A DNA stretch of 64,000 nt from NCBI GenBank assembly GCA_026394395.1, contig JAPKYK010000006.1, positions 1 to 64,000 of the forward strand, given 5' to 3'. Origin of the DNA: Methanomassiliicoccales archaeon (lineage in GTDB: Archaea > Thermoplasmatota > Thermoplasmata > Methanomassiliicoccales > UBA472). The position numbers and the translations under genes were made by a program. Positions 49,777 through 58,847 of the stretch are shown here, one piece after another. Within the stretch, counting starts at the first letter, position 1; each line of letters starts with the position of its first letter. The notes under the pieces are model-generated. The model did no database searches and was not told the origin of the DNA. It saw only the letters and a program-made list of their open reading frames with translations.

Positions 49777-51537
49777 ATGGATGCACTGGTCACCGGGTTG
49801 ATTAAGGGAATGAACAAGGAGAAGAATCAGATCGGCCCGCAGACGGCGGAAAAGAAAGGGGAGGGGGAGCCGGCAGACCCTGACCATGCCGAGGTGGACC
49901 GCTTGAGCAAATGGCTGGACGGCGAGGGCGAGGGATCGGCCTTACTGACCTGGCTGGGCGAGGGCGGGGACATGGTCCCCGAGGATGAGCTGGCCGAGCT
50001 GAAAGAACGCGTTGGCCGCTACGAGACCGAACTGGCGGCGATGCACACCATGCTTGCCGAGGATAGCACGTCGGACCCGGAGAAGGGAGCCCTTGAACGC
50101 TTGCATGCCATCATCGTCGAGAGGGACCGCTTGATGGAAGAGAAGACCGCCGGCCCGACCGCTGGCGAATGCAACGGTCTGATGGAGAACCAGCAGAACG
50201 AGTTGAGGGAACGTTTCCACGCCGAGCTCAAGGAGAAGGACGAGCAGTATCGGCACCAGGAAGCGGATCTCAACAGCCGCAGCGCCAGCCTGGAGAAGGA
50301 GCTGGCCAAGATCAAGATCGAGATGAAGCTTAAGGAGGACGAGCTGGCCGTGCTCCGCAGCAGCGGGGGCACCATCAGCTCGGACCTCCTGGGAAAGCTC
50401 GAGGTGCTGCAGAGCAAGGAGCGGGAGTTCCTCACTCTCAAGCAGGAGGCCGATGACCTCCGGATCCGCCTCAAGGAGAGGGAGGATGAGATGGACCACA
50501 TAAGGGAGGCCATCACCTACAAGGAGGACGAGCTAATCCGCCGCGAGGAGGACCTCCTATACCGCGAGAAGATCTACACCGGAGAAAGGAAAAAGCTCGA
50601 GGAGATGAGGCAGGAGACCGGAGGGCTGGAAGAGGCCGAGCTGCTGAAGAAGCTCGAGGCCTTGAAGGCCGAGGTCGCCTCTAAAGAGGACGCCCTGCGG
50701 TCCAAGGAGCGCTACGTCCTGGCCAAGCAGGAGGAGCTGCGCCTTCGCGAGCAGGGCATGATCGAGGACGAGATTACCTATCGGGAGAAGGAGAGGGCCC
50801 TTGAACTCCAAGAACGCAAGGTCAAGTCCGGAAGTCCGCGCCTGGACGACCTGCTGATGGGCGGACTGCCCATTGGTTCGAATATTATGATACACGGACC
50901 GCCTTTCGTTGGAAAGGAGGTCTTAGCCAATACCTTCGCCGTGGAGGGCTTGCGCAAGGGCGTGCCCTTGATCATGGTCCTGACCGACAAGACGTCCAAG
51001 GACATTCGGGATGAGATGAAGTATATCATCTCCGGGTACGAGGAGTATGAGAAGCTGGGCCTGGTCAAATACGTCGATACCTACAGCCGGGCCATGGGAG
51101 ACGACGCCAAGGATCCCTATACTACCTACATCGATGAGCCCAACGACCACGAGAAGATGGGCGAGGTCGTGGAGAGCATCGCCAGGGCGTTCAAGGAGAA
51201 GCACGAGTACTATCGCGTGGTCTTCCGCACGGTCTCCACCCTCATCGCCTATTCCGACCCCAATTCCGCGTTCCGCTTCCTCAGCCCGCTATGCGGGAGG
51301 CGCAAGAAGGACCAGGCCGTGTCCCTCTTCGTGGTGGAGAAGGGGATGCACAGCGAACCGGAGATCCAGATGCTTGGGTCCCTGATGGACGGCATGATCG
51401 ATTTCAAGGTGGATCAGCTTAAGACATTCTTCGCTATAAAGGGCATAAGCGATGTGCAGTCCCGGGCTTATATCAAGTACACCGCGACCAAGAGCGCCCT
51501 GACCATAGGCTCCTTCGCCCTGGACCATATAAGGTGA
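49777..51537 (+). CDS. Long coiled-coil protein with C-terminal RAD55/KaiC-like ATPase domain
   Basis: 586 residues. Residues ~50-345 are almost continuous charged heptad coiled coil (Glu/Lys/Leu-rich, for example LKEREDEMDHIREAITYKED). From ~350 a RecA-like domain follows: SGSPRLDDLLMGGLPIGSN, P-loop HGPPFVGKEVLANTF, VPLIMVLTDKTSKDIRDEM and YYRVVFRTVSTLIAYSDPN. The P-loop has Glu where Thr/Ser follows Lys (GKE), so ATP hydrolysis may be weak or altered. The family includes archaeal KaiC/GvpD-like regulators and RAD55. The coiled coil suggests a scaffold, possibly linked to the pilus-like operon downstream. Its leader may be structured. Confidence 0.75.
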   Translation: MDALVTGLIKGMNKEKNQIGPQTAEKKGEGEPADPDHAEVDRLSKWLDGEGEGSALLTWLGEGGDMVPEDELAELKERVGRYETELAAMHTMLAEDSTSDPEKGALERLHAIIVERDRLMEEKTAGPTAGECNGLMENQQNELRERFHAELKEKDEQYRHQEADLNSRSASLEKELAKIKIEMKLKEDELAVLRSSGGTISSDLLGKLEVLQSKEREFLTLKQEADDLRIRLKEREDEMDHIREAITYKEDELIRREEDLLYREKIYTGERKKLEEMRQETGGLEEAELLKKLEALKAEVASKEDALRSKERYVLAKQEELRLREQGMIEDEITYREKERALELQERKVKSGSPRLDDLLMGGLPIGSNIMIHGPPFVGKEVLANTFAVEGLRKGVPLIMVLTDKTSKDIRDEMKYIISGYEEYEKLGLVKYVDTYSRAMGDDAKDPYTTYIDEPNDHEKMGEVVESIARAFKEKHEYYRVVFRTVSTLIAYSDPNSAFRFLSPLCGRRKKDQAVSLFVVEKGMHSEPEIQMLGSLMDGMIDFKVDQLKTFFAIKGISDVQSRAYIKYTATKSALTIGSFALDHIR

Positions 51538-51963
51538 TCAGGCTACTTCCACACCGTTGCTCGGGCGGATCTCGGGCTTCTTCTGCACGTTTATGCGAGG
51601 GATAGGCATGGGGGCGGGCAGCTTTATCTCCCTGGCGGTTATGAACGCTGATACCATGCAGTTGCTGACCACGGTGTTGTGCACTGTGTTGGCCTCCTCT
51701 ACCGGCAGGTTGTTGGTCTTCCTCCATTCTTCAACGATGTTGTTGTCCAGGTCGGTGACCGATATCTGTCCTTCGATCTTGATGTAGCCCAGCCCGGTGT
51801 AGTTGGCGGTGAAGCGATACTCTATGTGGGACGTCTCGCCCTCGCCCCGGGATATCTGGGTGATGGCGCTGTTGTTCTCCACCTTGATGTTCGCCATGCG
51901 CTCGCCGACCTTGGAGAACCTCTTGGCCTCTATGGCGGTTATCTCGAAGGATTTGACTTGCAT
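51538..51963 (-). CDS. Conserved archaeal protein, 141 aa
   Basis: Strands typical of a curved beta-sheet are visible (YRFTANYTGLGYIKIEGQISV), followed by DLDNNIVEEWRKTNNLPVEE and a helix VHNTVVSNCMVSAFITARE. The pattern recalls SecB-like chaperone folds, but this is only a visual impression. No catalytic motif is seen. It ends directly at the stop of the ATPase gene (convergent). tRNA-Phe lies upstream on the same strand. Confidence 0.6.
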   Translation of the reverse strand: MQVKSFEITAIEAKRFSKVGERMANIKVENNSAITQISRGEGETSHIEYRFTANYTGLGYIKIEGQISVTDLDNNIVEEWRKTNNLPVEEANTVHNTVVSNCMVSAFITAREIKLPAPMPIPRINVQKKPEIRPSNGVEVA

Positions 51964-52027
51964 TTCAGAACGGAATCGGCTTTTCCCTTATAGAACATTG
52001 TCCCTGTTCGGAAGAACGAAAAATGTA

Positions 52028-52134
52028 TGGTGCCGCAGGCCGGGTTCGAACCAGCGACTTCAAGATTTCGATCCCCCGGGCTTTGGGCCGATGGGGACTT
52101 CAGTCTTGCACTCTCCCAACTGAGTTACTGCGGC
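52028..52134 (-). tRNA. tRNA-Phe(GAA) with a 31-base intron
   Basis: Minus strand. The acceptor GCCGCAG pairs with CTGCGGC, the D stem is ACTC/GAGT, the anticodon stem CAAGA/TCTTG with loop C-T-GAA-G-A, and the T arm GCTGG-TTCGAAC-CCGGC. The CCA end is encoded (52028-52030). The 7-base anticodon loop is completed only if 52067-52097 is removed, an intron after position 37, the canonical archaeal site, containing complementary CCCC/GGGG runs. Spliced size is typical. Confidence 0.95.
52067..52097 (-). other. tRNA-Phe intron (position 37/38)
   Basis: This 31-base insertion lies directly 3' of G37 in the tRNA. Removing it restores a standard anticodon loop. The flanking sequence can form the bulge-helix-bulge used by the archaeal splicing endonuclease. 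Confidence 0.85.
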
Positions 52135-52157
52135 TTAGGCACCCGATAATTGAGGGC

Positions 52158-52167
52158 GATTATATAA
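52158..52167 (-). promoter_or_regulatory. TATA box of tRNA-Phe
   Basis: The plus strand reads TTATATAATT here; the minus-strand TATA element is 24-33 bases before the mature tRNA 5' end at 52134, the expected distance. Confidence 0.55.
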
Positions 52168-52311
52168 TTTGCCTATTGGTCTGAGCCCCTTCACTTCTTG
52201 CGGCCTGGTTTCCAACTCTCGATGAAGCCGGGATACCTCGAGGGTTGATTTTTATACGTCGGATTTAGAAAAGGCCAGTCTTGGTTTGTATAATTGTTTT
52301 CTTCACGACAT

Positions 52312-52320
52312 ATTTATATA
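52312..52320 (+). promoter_or_regulatory. TATA box of the pilus-like operon
   Basis: ATTTATATA matches the archaeal consensus and lies 45 bases before ATG 52365. It probably drives the pilin-like gene and the four assembly genes downstream. Confidence 0.6.
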
Positions 52321-52364
52321 GTCCACAAAACGTAAATCATCCAGGTGGTTTTGAGGTAACCAGT

Positions 52365-53330
52365 ATGGTGGAACGTTCGCTCGTCCGTAGACCTTTCAGC
52401 TTGTCCAGTCGTTCCAAGTTCCTAAAGAGGGACCGGGAAGGTGTGGCCTCAACCGTAGGTACCATCATGGCCCTGCTGGTATTCCTGACCATCCTGACCA
52501 TGTTCACCAACACCTACATACCCATCTGGATGAAGGAGAACGAGCGGGCGCACATGGACGAGGTGCTGACCCAGTTCAGCGATATGAAGAGCAAGGTCGA
52601 CATGCTCATAATCAATGCCCAGGTGACCCAGAAGCCGACCATCGATATGTACCAGCCGATAACCATGGGCTCGGATGCCGTGCCGATCTTCGCCACGGCT
52701 ACGGTTGGTTATATGTTCCTCAAACCCGCAGGCACCTATGACACTGGTGTCAACGTTTCGTTCAAATACGAATATTTGAACTCGACCAAAACAGTGAACG
52801 AGGAGGGCGGCGGAGCCGTGGAGTTCTACGCCCCTAACCGGTATTACGTAGGTCAGTGGTTCAACTACGAGAACGGGGCCTTGATGGTGTTCCAGGAAGA
52901 GGGGATGGTCATGAGGGCCACGCCCTCGTTGGTCTTCACCCTCAACGGTGACGGCACGGTGAACATCCAGTTCGACCAAGTGGACATAATAGGGAGCAAT
53001 GAAACCATATCCGGACAGGGGAGCGCAGGGATCAATATCGACCTGATCTATCACGATTCCCAGACGTATGATGTGTGCACCCCAGCCGGAACGGATAATG
53101 GACAGCTGGTGCTGAAGTTCACCACTAGGTATAACACTGTCTGGGAGTCCTATATCAATGAGACGGCCCAAGCGGCCGGGCTGCTGGAAGGTACCAACTA
53201 CACGCTGTCCTCAACGCCGCAGCTAGGCTATGACGAGTATCGGCCCATCTACGTTCTGACATTGACCATAAATGACGTGAACGAGTTCACGCACAACCGG
53301 GCCTATGTGATGATGGAGCTGGAGTATTAA
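52365..53330 (+). CDS. Archaeal type IV pilin-like protein
   Basis: About 321 residues. The N-terminus has a basic stretch, then DREGVASTVGTIMALLVFLTIL, i.e. a class III signal peptide with a likely prepilin-peptidase cut after REG before a hydrophobic helix. A ~270-residue beta-rich outer domain follows, with several Asn-x-Thr/Ser sequons. It is far larger than major pilins (100-200 residues), so it may be a minor pilin, tip adhesin or secreted pseudopilin. ATG 52365 is preferred to ATG 52281, which would put an unrelated stretch before the signal. It is followed 12 bases later by the first ATPase. Confidence 0.7.
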   Translation: MVERSLVRRPFSLSSRSKFLKRDREGVASTVGTIMALLVFLTILTMFTNTYIPIWMKENERAHMDEVLTQFSDMKSKVDMLIINAQVTQKPTIDMYQPITMGSDAVPIFATATVGYMFLKPAGTYDTGVNVSFKYEYLNSTKTVNEEGGGAVEFYAPNRYYVGQWFNYENGALMVFQEEGMVMRATPSLVFTLNGDGTVNIQFDQVDIIGSNETISGQGSAGINIDLIYHDSQTYDVCTPAGTDNGQLVLKFTTRYNTVWESYINETAQAAGLLEGTNYTLSSTPQLGYDEYRPIYVLTLTINDVNEFTHNRAYVMMELEY

Positions 53331-53342
53331 CGGGGTGACAAA

Positions 53343-55076
53343 GTGGAGAACGCGGTAAAAGGTACGAAAAGGAGCAAAACGTTCCACAGCCCTGAGGCGG
53401 ACGGGGAGGCAGAGGGAAGCAGCACTTCAGAGAAGATGCGCGATTCCTATCTCAAGTTCCTGAGAAAGATGGCCCCGAACCGTGCCAGCAGAGTGATGGT
53501 CCCCGTCGATCTCAAGGAGAAGAAGGTTCCCTCTGGTTCGGCCATAACGGTGATACCGGACATCACCGACCCCAGCATCGAGGTGCTGGACACCTATTCG
53601 GTGGTCAAGGATTACGCCTTCGTGCGTATCACGTACAACAACACCAACAGCGAGTACCTGTACGAGGTCATCGAGCCTGCCATGACCTCTGAGGAGGATG
53701 CGCTCCTCGTTCTCATCAAGGACACCTTGCATCGAACCTTGGGGTACGAGTGGGAGAAGCTGACCCAGCTGGACAAGGAGGAATACCTCCGGGACAGCGT
53801 GGATTCCTTCATACGCACCAGGGGCCACAAGGTGGACAAGCTCACCAAGAAGCGCATAGGTTACTACATCATCCGGGATTTCGTCGGGCACGGCGTCATC
53901 GACGCCATGATACGTGACGATATGGTCGAGGATATTTCCTGCGACGGTTTCAACGTTCCCCTTTTCATCTTCCACGGAAAATGGGAGAGCATCCGAAGCA
54001 ACGTCATATTCAACGACGAGGATAGTCTGAACTCCTTCGTCGTCACCCTTGCCCAGAGGAGCGGCAAGCAGATATCAGTCGCCTCGCCGATACTGGACGG
54101 GACGACCGCGGAAGGGCATCGTATCCAGGCCACCTATTCACGCGAGGTCACCACCAAGGGTTCGACCTTCACCATCAGGCGCTTCAAGAACAAGCCCTTC
54201 ACCCCGACCGACATGCTCAGATACAAGACGGTCAGCCCAGAGATGATGGCCTACCTATGGTTGGGCGTGGAGAACGGCGAGTCCATGATTTTGGTAGGAG
54301 GGACGGCCAGCGGTAAGACCAGCGCCCTGAACTCATTGGCCATATTCATCCCGCCCGGGGCCAAGATAGTCAGCATCGAGGACACCCGCGAGATCAACCT
54401 TCCGCACGAGAACTGGATACCTGGAGCGACCAGGACCGGCGTGGGCGAGAGGGATGCGGATGGTCGGGCGGCCGGCGAGATCGACATGTACGATCTGGTG
54501 CGGGCGGCCTTGAGGCAGCGCCCCAACTACATCCTGGTGGGAGAGGTCCGCGGGAAGGAGACGTACATCATGTTCCAGGCCATGGCCACTGGTCACAGCA
54601 CCTACTCGACCATGCACGCCGACTCGGTGAAGAGCATGGTCAACAGATTGGAGAACCCCCCCATCAACTGCCCGAGGATTCTGCTCACCGCGTTGCGCAA
54701 CGTGCTCATACAATCCCAGGTGAAGGTCGGGAACGAGTTCGTGAGGCGCATGAAGCAGATCGTGGAGATAGTTGGTTTCGAACCGGAGACCAATGAGCTG
54801 ATAACCAATACGGTCTACGAATGGGACCCGGCCACGGACCGCTTCATGTTCAAAGGTCATTCCTTCCTTTTCGACAAGATAATGGAGATGCGCTCGTTGA
54901 CGCACGATGAGATGATGGCCGAGTTCGACCGCCGCGTGGAAGTGGTCACTTACTTGCTGAAGAAGGACCTCAGGAACCACCGGGAGATCTGGAACCTGGT
55001 CAATGCCTATTACAAGGACCATGACAAGACCCTTCTGCGCATCCGCAACGACCTGGCCGCCATGGAGGTGAAGTGA
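53343..55076 (+). CDS. Type II/IV secretion (TadA/PilB-like) ATPase, copy 1
   Basis: 577 residues. The C-terminal domain has Walker A GGTASGKTSALNSL, Asp box IVSIEDTREINLPHENW, and Walker B/His box LVGEVRGKETYIMFQAMATG then STMHADSV. The N-terminal ~200 residues include NTNSEYLYEVIEPAM, shared with copy 2. It is a cytoplasmic hexameric motor powering pilus assembly or secretion through the adjacent TadC-like proteins. GTG 53343 follows GGGGTGA. It overlaps the next gene by four bases. Confidence 0.9.
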   Translation: MENAVKGTKRSKTFHSPEADGEAEGSSTSEKMRDSYLKFLRKMAPNRASRVMVPVDLKEKKVPSGSAITVIPDITDPSIEVLDTYSVVKDYAFVRITYNNTNSEYLYEVIEPAMTSEEDALLVLIKDTLHRTLGYEWEKLTQLDKEEYLRDSVDSFIRTRGHKVDKLTKKRIGYYIIRDFVGHGVIDAMIRDDMVEDISCDGFNVPLFIFHGKWESIRSNVIFNDEDSLNSFVVTLAQRSGKQISVASPILDGTTAEGHRIQATYSREVTTKGSTFTIRRFKNKPFTPTDMLRYKTVSPEMMAYLWLGVENGESMILVGGTASGKTSALNSLAIFIPPGAKIVSIEDTREINLPHENWIPGATRTGVGERDADGRAAGEIDMYDLVRAALRQRPNYILVGEVRGKETYIMFQAMATGHSTYSTMHADSVKSMVNRLENPPINCPRILLTALRNVLIQSQVKVGNEFVRRMKQIVEIVGFEPETNELITNTVYEWDPATDRFMFKGHSFLFDKIMEMRSLTHDEMMAEFDRRVEVVTYLLKKDLRNHREIWNLVNAYYKDHDKTLLRIRNDLAAMEVK

Positions 55077-56119
55077 TGGCCGGAGGGGACAGCGACCTAT
55101 TCACGCGCATGGACTCTACGGAGAAGTCCTACCTGCGCACCAAGAGCGCGGCGCCCAAGCACGTGGTGGAGGCCGGACCGCGTCTGGTCAAGTTGCCCGA
55201 GGGAGTGGTGCCCGATTACGTGAAGCTCACACCATACCAGGAGCTTAGCTGGCGCACCATCGGCAAGACGGTCATCAAGAGGATGCAACCCAACCCCAAG
55301 CTGGAGCTTCAGCTGCTACAGGCCCATATGCGCCTGCGGCCGGAGGAGTTCACCGCCTTCGTATGGATGACCACCCTGATCGTGGGCGTCCTGTCGGGCG
55401 TACTGGGTGCATTGTTCGGTGGGATACTCATCGCCTTCCTGAACATCGAGACCAGCATGGTCCTGATATCCACCATCATGATTGTGGTCCTGCCCCCCGT
55501 GCTGGCATTCGTGGTAATGAGTTCATTACCGTCATCCAAGGCTAAGACCAGGGGGAGGGATATCAACAAGCGGCTGGGGGCGGCCATGAGCTTCATCTCG
55601 GCCATGGCCAGCGCCGATGTAAACATCGATATAATATTCAAGGAGCTCGCCCGCCAGCCCATCTACGGGGAGATCAAGAACGAGGCCGAATGGATCACCA
55701 GGGACACGGAGCTGCTCGGCAGTGACATACTGACGGCGATAAGCAATGCGGCCCAGTGCACCCCGTCCACTCGTTTCCAGGAGTTCCTACAGGGAGTTGT
55801 AACCACCTCCACATCCGGAGGCCAGCTCAAACCATACTTCCTGTCCAAGGCCTCGCAGTTCGAGAGGGAGTACAAACTGGAGATCAAGGGCCAGCTGGAG
55901 ACGCTCGGGTTGATGGCCGAAACTTTCGTCACCGTGGTGGTGGCCTTCCCCCTATTCCTGATCGTCATCATGGCCATCATGGCCATCGTTCCGGGTGCCG
56001 GGGGCAACACTCAGACCACTATATTGCTGCTCTGGCTGGTTGTGGGGCTGATGGTGCCGTTCTCCCAGTTCGGTTTCACGTTCTTTATCTGGAATATGAC
56101 CAAGGAGTCCACGATGTGA
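55073..56119 (+). CDS. TadC/FlaJ-like membrane platform protein, first
   Basis: 348 residues. After a ~90-residue cytoplasmic start there are membrane spans at ~100-125 and ~130-155, a large cytoplasmic loop with helical bundle (RDINKRLGAAMSFISAMASA, the GspF/T2SSF signature region), and a C-terminal pair of spans. It is the inner-membrane platform on which the ATPase acts. It is translationally coupled to the ATPase by an ATGA overlap. Together with the next gene it makes the two-protein membrane core typical of archaeal systems. Confidence 0.85.
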   Translation: MMAGGDSDLFTRMDSTEKSYLRTKSAAPKHVVEAGPRLVKLPEGVVPDYVKLTPYQELSWRTIGKTVIKRMQPNPKLELQLLQAHMRLRPEEFTAFVWMTTLIVGVLSGVLGALFGGILIAFLNIETSMVLISTIMIVVLPPVLAFVVMSSLPSSKAKTRGRDINKRLGAAMSFISAMASADVNIDIIFKELARQPIYGEIKNEAEWITRDTELLGSDILTAISNAAQCTPSTRFQEFLQGVVTTSTSGGQLKPYFLSKASQFEREYKLEIKGQLETLGLMAETFVTVVVAFPLFLIVIMAIMAIVPGAGGNTQTTILLLWLVVGLMVPFSQFGFTFFIWNMTKESTM

Positions 56120-56129
56120 GGTGTCAAAA

Positions 56130-57029
56130 ATGGAAGAGAAACAGTTGTTGGACATCGAGCAATTGACCCTCAAGAAGAAGGACTACAGCAGGATCTTGCT
56201 CATAATCGGTACTGTGGTCATGGCCCTATTCGTCGCCATAGGCGCACTGGATGCCATCGGTGGTCTGGAGACCGGACTGGAATGGATCGACTGGCTGGCA
56301 TTAGGCCTGATGGGCTTCTGTGGACCTTACGGATTCTATTCCACCGCCCAGTTCAAGAGGATCAGGGAGATAGAGTCCAGGCTGCCCGATTTCCTTAGGG
56401 ACGTCTCCGAGGGCGGGCGCTTCGGCATGACCCTGGCCGAGTCTATTAAGGTCTCTTCCCGTGGCAGGTATGGACGCCTGACTCCTGAGATCCAGAGGAT
56501 GGCGGCGCAGATCGACTGGGGCGTTCCGGCGACGGACGCCATCAAACTCTTCATCGACCGGGTGGACACCCCGTTGGTGCGGAGGATGACCTCCATCGTC
56601 ATCAAGGCCAACGATGCCGGCGGCAACGTCGCGGACGTTCTGGACATGGTGGCGCACGACGCCAGGGAGACCATGCTGAACCGCAACGAGCGCAGCATTA
56701 CCATGTCCACCTACACCGTGGTCATATACGTGGCCTTCGCGGTGTTCCTGGCCACGATATTCATCCTGAACTCCACCTTCCTGCCGCAGATGATAAAGGC
56801 CGGGACCCAGATAGATGCAGGAACGACCGGCGTGTCCAATATACCGGTGCAAGTGAAATCGGACGTGATTCCAGAGATCCAGCTCATATTCGTCATCTCC
56901 GTGGTCATACACGCCTTCGGGGATGGGATATTGGCCGGGGTGCTACAGGACGGAAGGATAGCGAACGGGCTGCGCCATTCGTTTATAATGCTGTTGATAG
57001 GATTGATCGGTACCAGGGTACTGGGGTGA
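56130..57029 (+). CDS. TadC/FlaJ-like membrane platform protein, second
   Basis: About 299 residues. Two spans near residues 20-70, a T2SSF-type cytoplasmic domain (LPDFLRDVSEGGRFGMTLAE, then KANDAGGNVADVLDMV), then spans near the C-terminus. It resembles TadC and likely pairs with the preceding protein. ATG 56130 has GAGGTG upstream; GTG 56121 is an alternative start that adds three residues. The second ATPase begins six bases after its stop. Confidence 0.85.
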   Translation: MEEKQLLDIEQLTLKKKDYSRILLIIGTVVMALFVAIGALDAIGGLETGLEWIDWLALGLMGFCGPYGFYSTAQFKRIREIESRLPDFLRDVSEGGRFGMTLAESIKVSSRGRYGRLTPEIQRMAAQIDWGVPATDAIKLFIDRVDTPLVRRMTSIVIKANDAGGNVADVLDMVAHDARETMLNRNERSITMSTYTVVIYVAFAVFLATIFILNSTFLPQMIKAGTQIDAGTTGVSNIPVQVKSDVIPEIQLIFVISVVIHAFGDGILAGVLQDGRIANGLRHSFIMLLIGLIGTRVLG

Positions 57030-57035
57030 TGCAAG

Positions 57036-58751
57036 ATGTCCATGAGCGGAAAGGAACCGATGAAGGATCTGGAGTTGCTGCTTGAGAGCAGCGATACGCA
57101 GATCGAAAGGACCCAGAAGCCCACCTTGAAGGACCGCTACATCGGCATGGTCCATCGCATCAGGAAGAAACCGGTCAGGATGAGGGTCCCGACCAAGGAC
57201 GACGGGAGCGACCGGGCGAAAGGGGGCATCACCGACATACCCAAAATCTCCGACAGCAACGTCGACGAGGTGGAGATCCACTCCATACTGGAACCTTATT
57301 CCTACGTGCGCATCAAGTTCGACAACATAAACTCCGAGTACCTTTACGAGGTCATTGAACCGGCGCTCTCCGAGGACGAGAGCATCCTGCTCGAGATGTT
57401 GAAGAACAGCGTGGTACTGACCATCAATCAGGCCGAAGGGATAACATCTAGGGAGAAGGAGAGCATCTTGCGCACGGTGACGGATGATCTGCTCAAGGTC
57501 ATCGGCGTATGTCTGACCCTAGAGTCCCGGGAGCGCATCCATTACTACCTGCGCCGCGACTTCATCGGCTATTCGGTCATCGACGCCATGATGACCGACC
57601 CCAACGTCGAGGACTGCTCCTGCGATGGAGTGAGGATCCCGCTCTACATATTCCACCGCAAGTACGGCTCCATCAAGTCGAACGTGAGGTTCGAGACGGA
57701 CGAGGAGCTGGATTCCTTCGTGGTCTGGCTGGCCCAGAAGTGCGGCAAGCACATTTCCGTGGCCGAGCCGATGCTGGACGCCACCATACCCGACGGCTCC
57801 CGTCTGAACGCCACCCTAGGGAAGCACGTGACCAAGCGCGGTTCGTCCTTCACCATTCGGCGTTTCAAGGAGAACCCCTTCACACCAGTGGACCTGTTGC
57901 GCTTCAAGACCATGAGCACGGAGATGATGGCCTATCTGTGGATATCCACAGAGTTCGGCAGCTCCATGCTGGTCTGCGGTGGCACGGCCAGCGGCAAGAC
58001 CACCACTCTCAACGCCGTGCTGCTGTTCATACCCCCTCAGATGAAGATCATCAGCATCGAGGACACCAGGGAGCTCAACCTACCGCACGAGAACTGGATA
58101 CCTGGGCTTACCCGGGAGTCCTTTGGCGGACGCAAAAGCTTCTCTTCCGGTTCCGTCGACATGTACGATCTGCTCACCGCCGCCCTCAGGCAGCGTCCGC
58201 AATATCTGATGGTCGGTGAGGTGCGTGGCAAGGAAGCGTACGTGGTCTTCCAGGCCATGGCTACCGGGACAATCTCATACTCTACCTTCCACGCCGAGGA
58301 CGTGCAGTCCATGGTCCACAGGATGGAGAACGACCCCATCAACCTGCCCCGGGCCCTGATAACCGCTCTGGACGTGGTCCTGCTCCAGGCCCAGGTGAAG
58401 GTCGGGACCAAGATGACCAGGCGCGTGAAGTCCCTGACGGAGATCGTGGGCATGGACCCCGAGACCGGGGAGCTCATAACCAACTCAGTGTTCGTGTGGA
58501 ACCCGGCCGACGACTCGTTCAACTACAGCGGGCATTCCTACATCTTTGAGAAGGTCAGGACCATCAAGAGCTGGTCCCCCAGGGAGATGGAAAGGGAATG
58601 GCGGCGCCGGGTGGAGATCCTGGAGTACATGAAGAAGATGGAGTTCGACAACTATCGTCAGGTGGCCAAGCTCATCTCCACCTACTACAAGAACCCGGAC
58701 AAGGTCATGAAGGAAGTCCGCGAGGTCATGAATAACGACAAGAAGATCTAA
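57036..58751 (+). CDS. Type II/IV secretion (TadA/PilB-like) ATPase, copy 2
   Basis: 571 residues, paralogous to copy 1 over its whole length. It has intact Walker A GGTASGKTTTLNAV, ISIEDTRELNLPHENW, and LMVGEVRGKEAYVVFQAMATG with STFHAEDV. The N-terminal domain shares INSEYLYEVIEPALSEDE. Since all motor motifs are intact, both copies should hydrolyse ATP. A second ATPase in one operon could drive the reverse direction, act with the second platform protein, or build a mixed hexamer. Last gene of the operon. Confidence 0.9.
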   Translation: MSMSGKEPMKDLELLLESSDTQIERTQKPTLKDRYIGMVHRIRKKPVRMRVPTKDDGSDRAKGGITDIPKISDSNVDEVEIHSILEPYSYVRIKFDNINSEYLYEVIEPALSEDESILLEMLKNSVVLTINQAEGITSREKESILRTVTDDLLKVIGVCLTLESRERIHYYLRRDFIGYSVIDAMMTDPNVEDCSCDGVRIPLYIFHRKYGSIKSNVRFETDEELDSFVVWLAQKCGKHISVAEPMLDATIPDGSRLNATLGKHVTKRGSSFTIRRFKENPFTPVDLLRFKTMSTEMMAYLWISTEFGSSMLVCGGTASGKTTTLNAVLLFIPPQMKIISIEDTRELNLPHENWIPGLTRESFGGRKSFSSGSVDMYDLLTAALRQRPQYLMVGEVRGKEAYVVFQAMATGTISYSTFHAEDVQSMVHRMENDPINLPRALITALDVVLLQAQVKVGTKMTRRVKSLTEIVGMDPETGELITNSVFVWNPADDSFNYSGHSYIFEKVRTIKSWSPREMEREWRRRVEILEYMKKMEFDNYRQVAKLISTYYKNPDKVMKEVREVMNNDKKI

Positions 58752-58847
58752 GGTCCCCTTCCCTTTCAATTATTTTTATTTCTCTATCGAACAGCGAAGC
58801 TGATCAATAAAATATAAAAAAAGAAAAAGGAAAGTTGGGGAAAGGGT

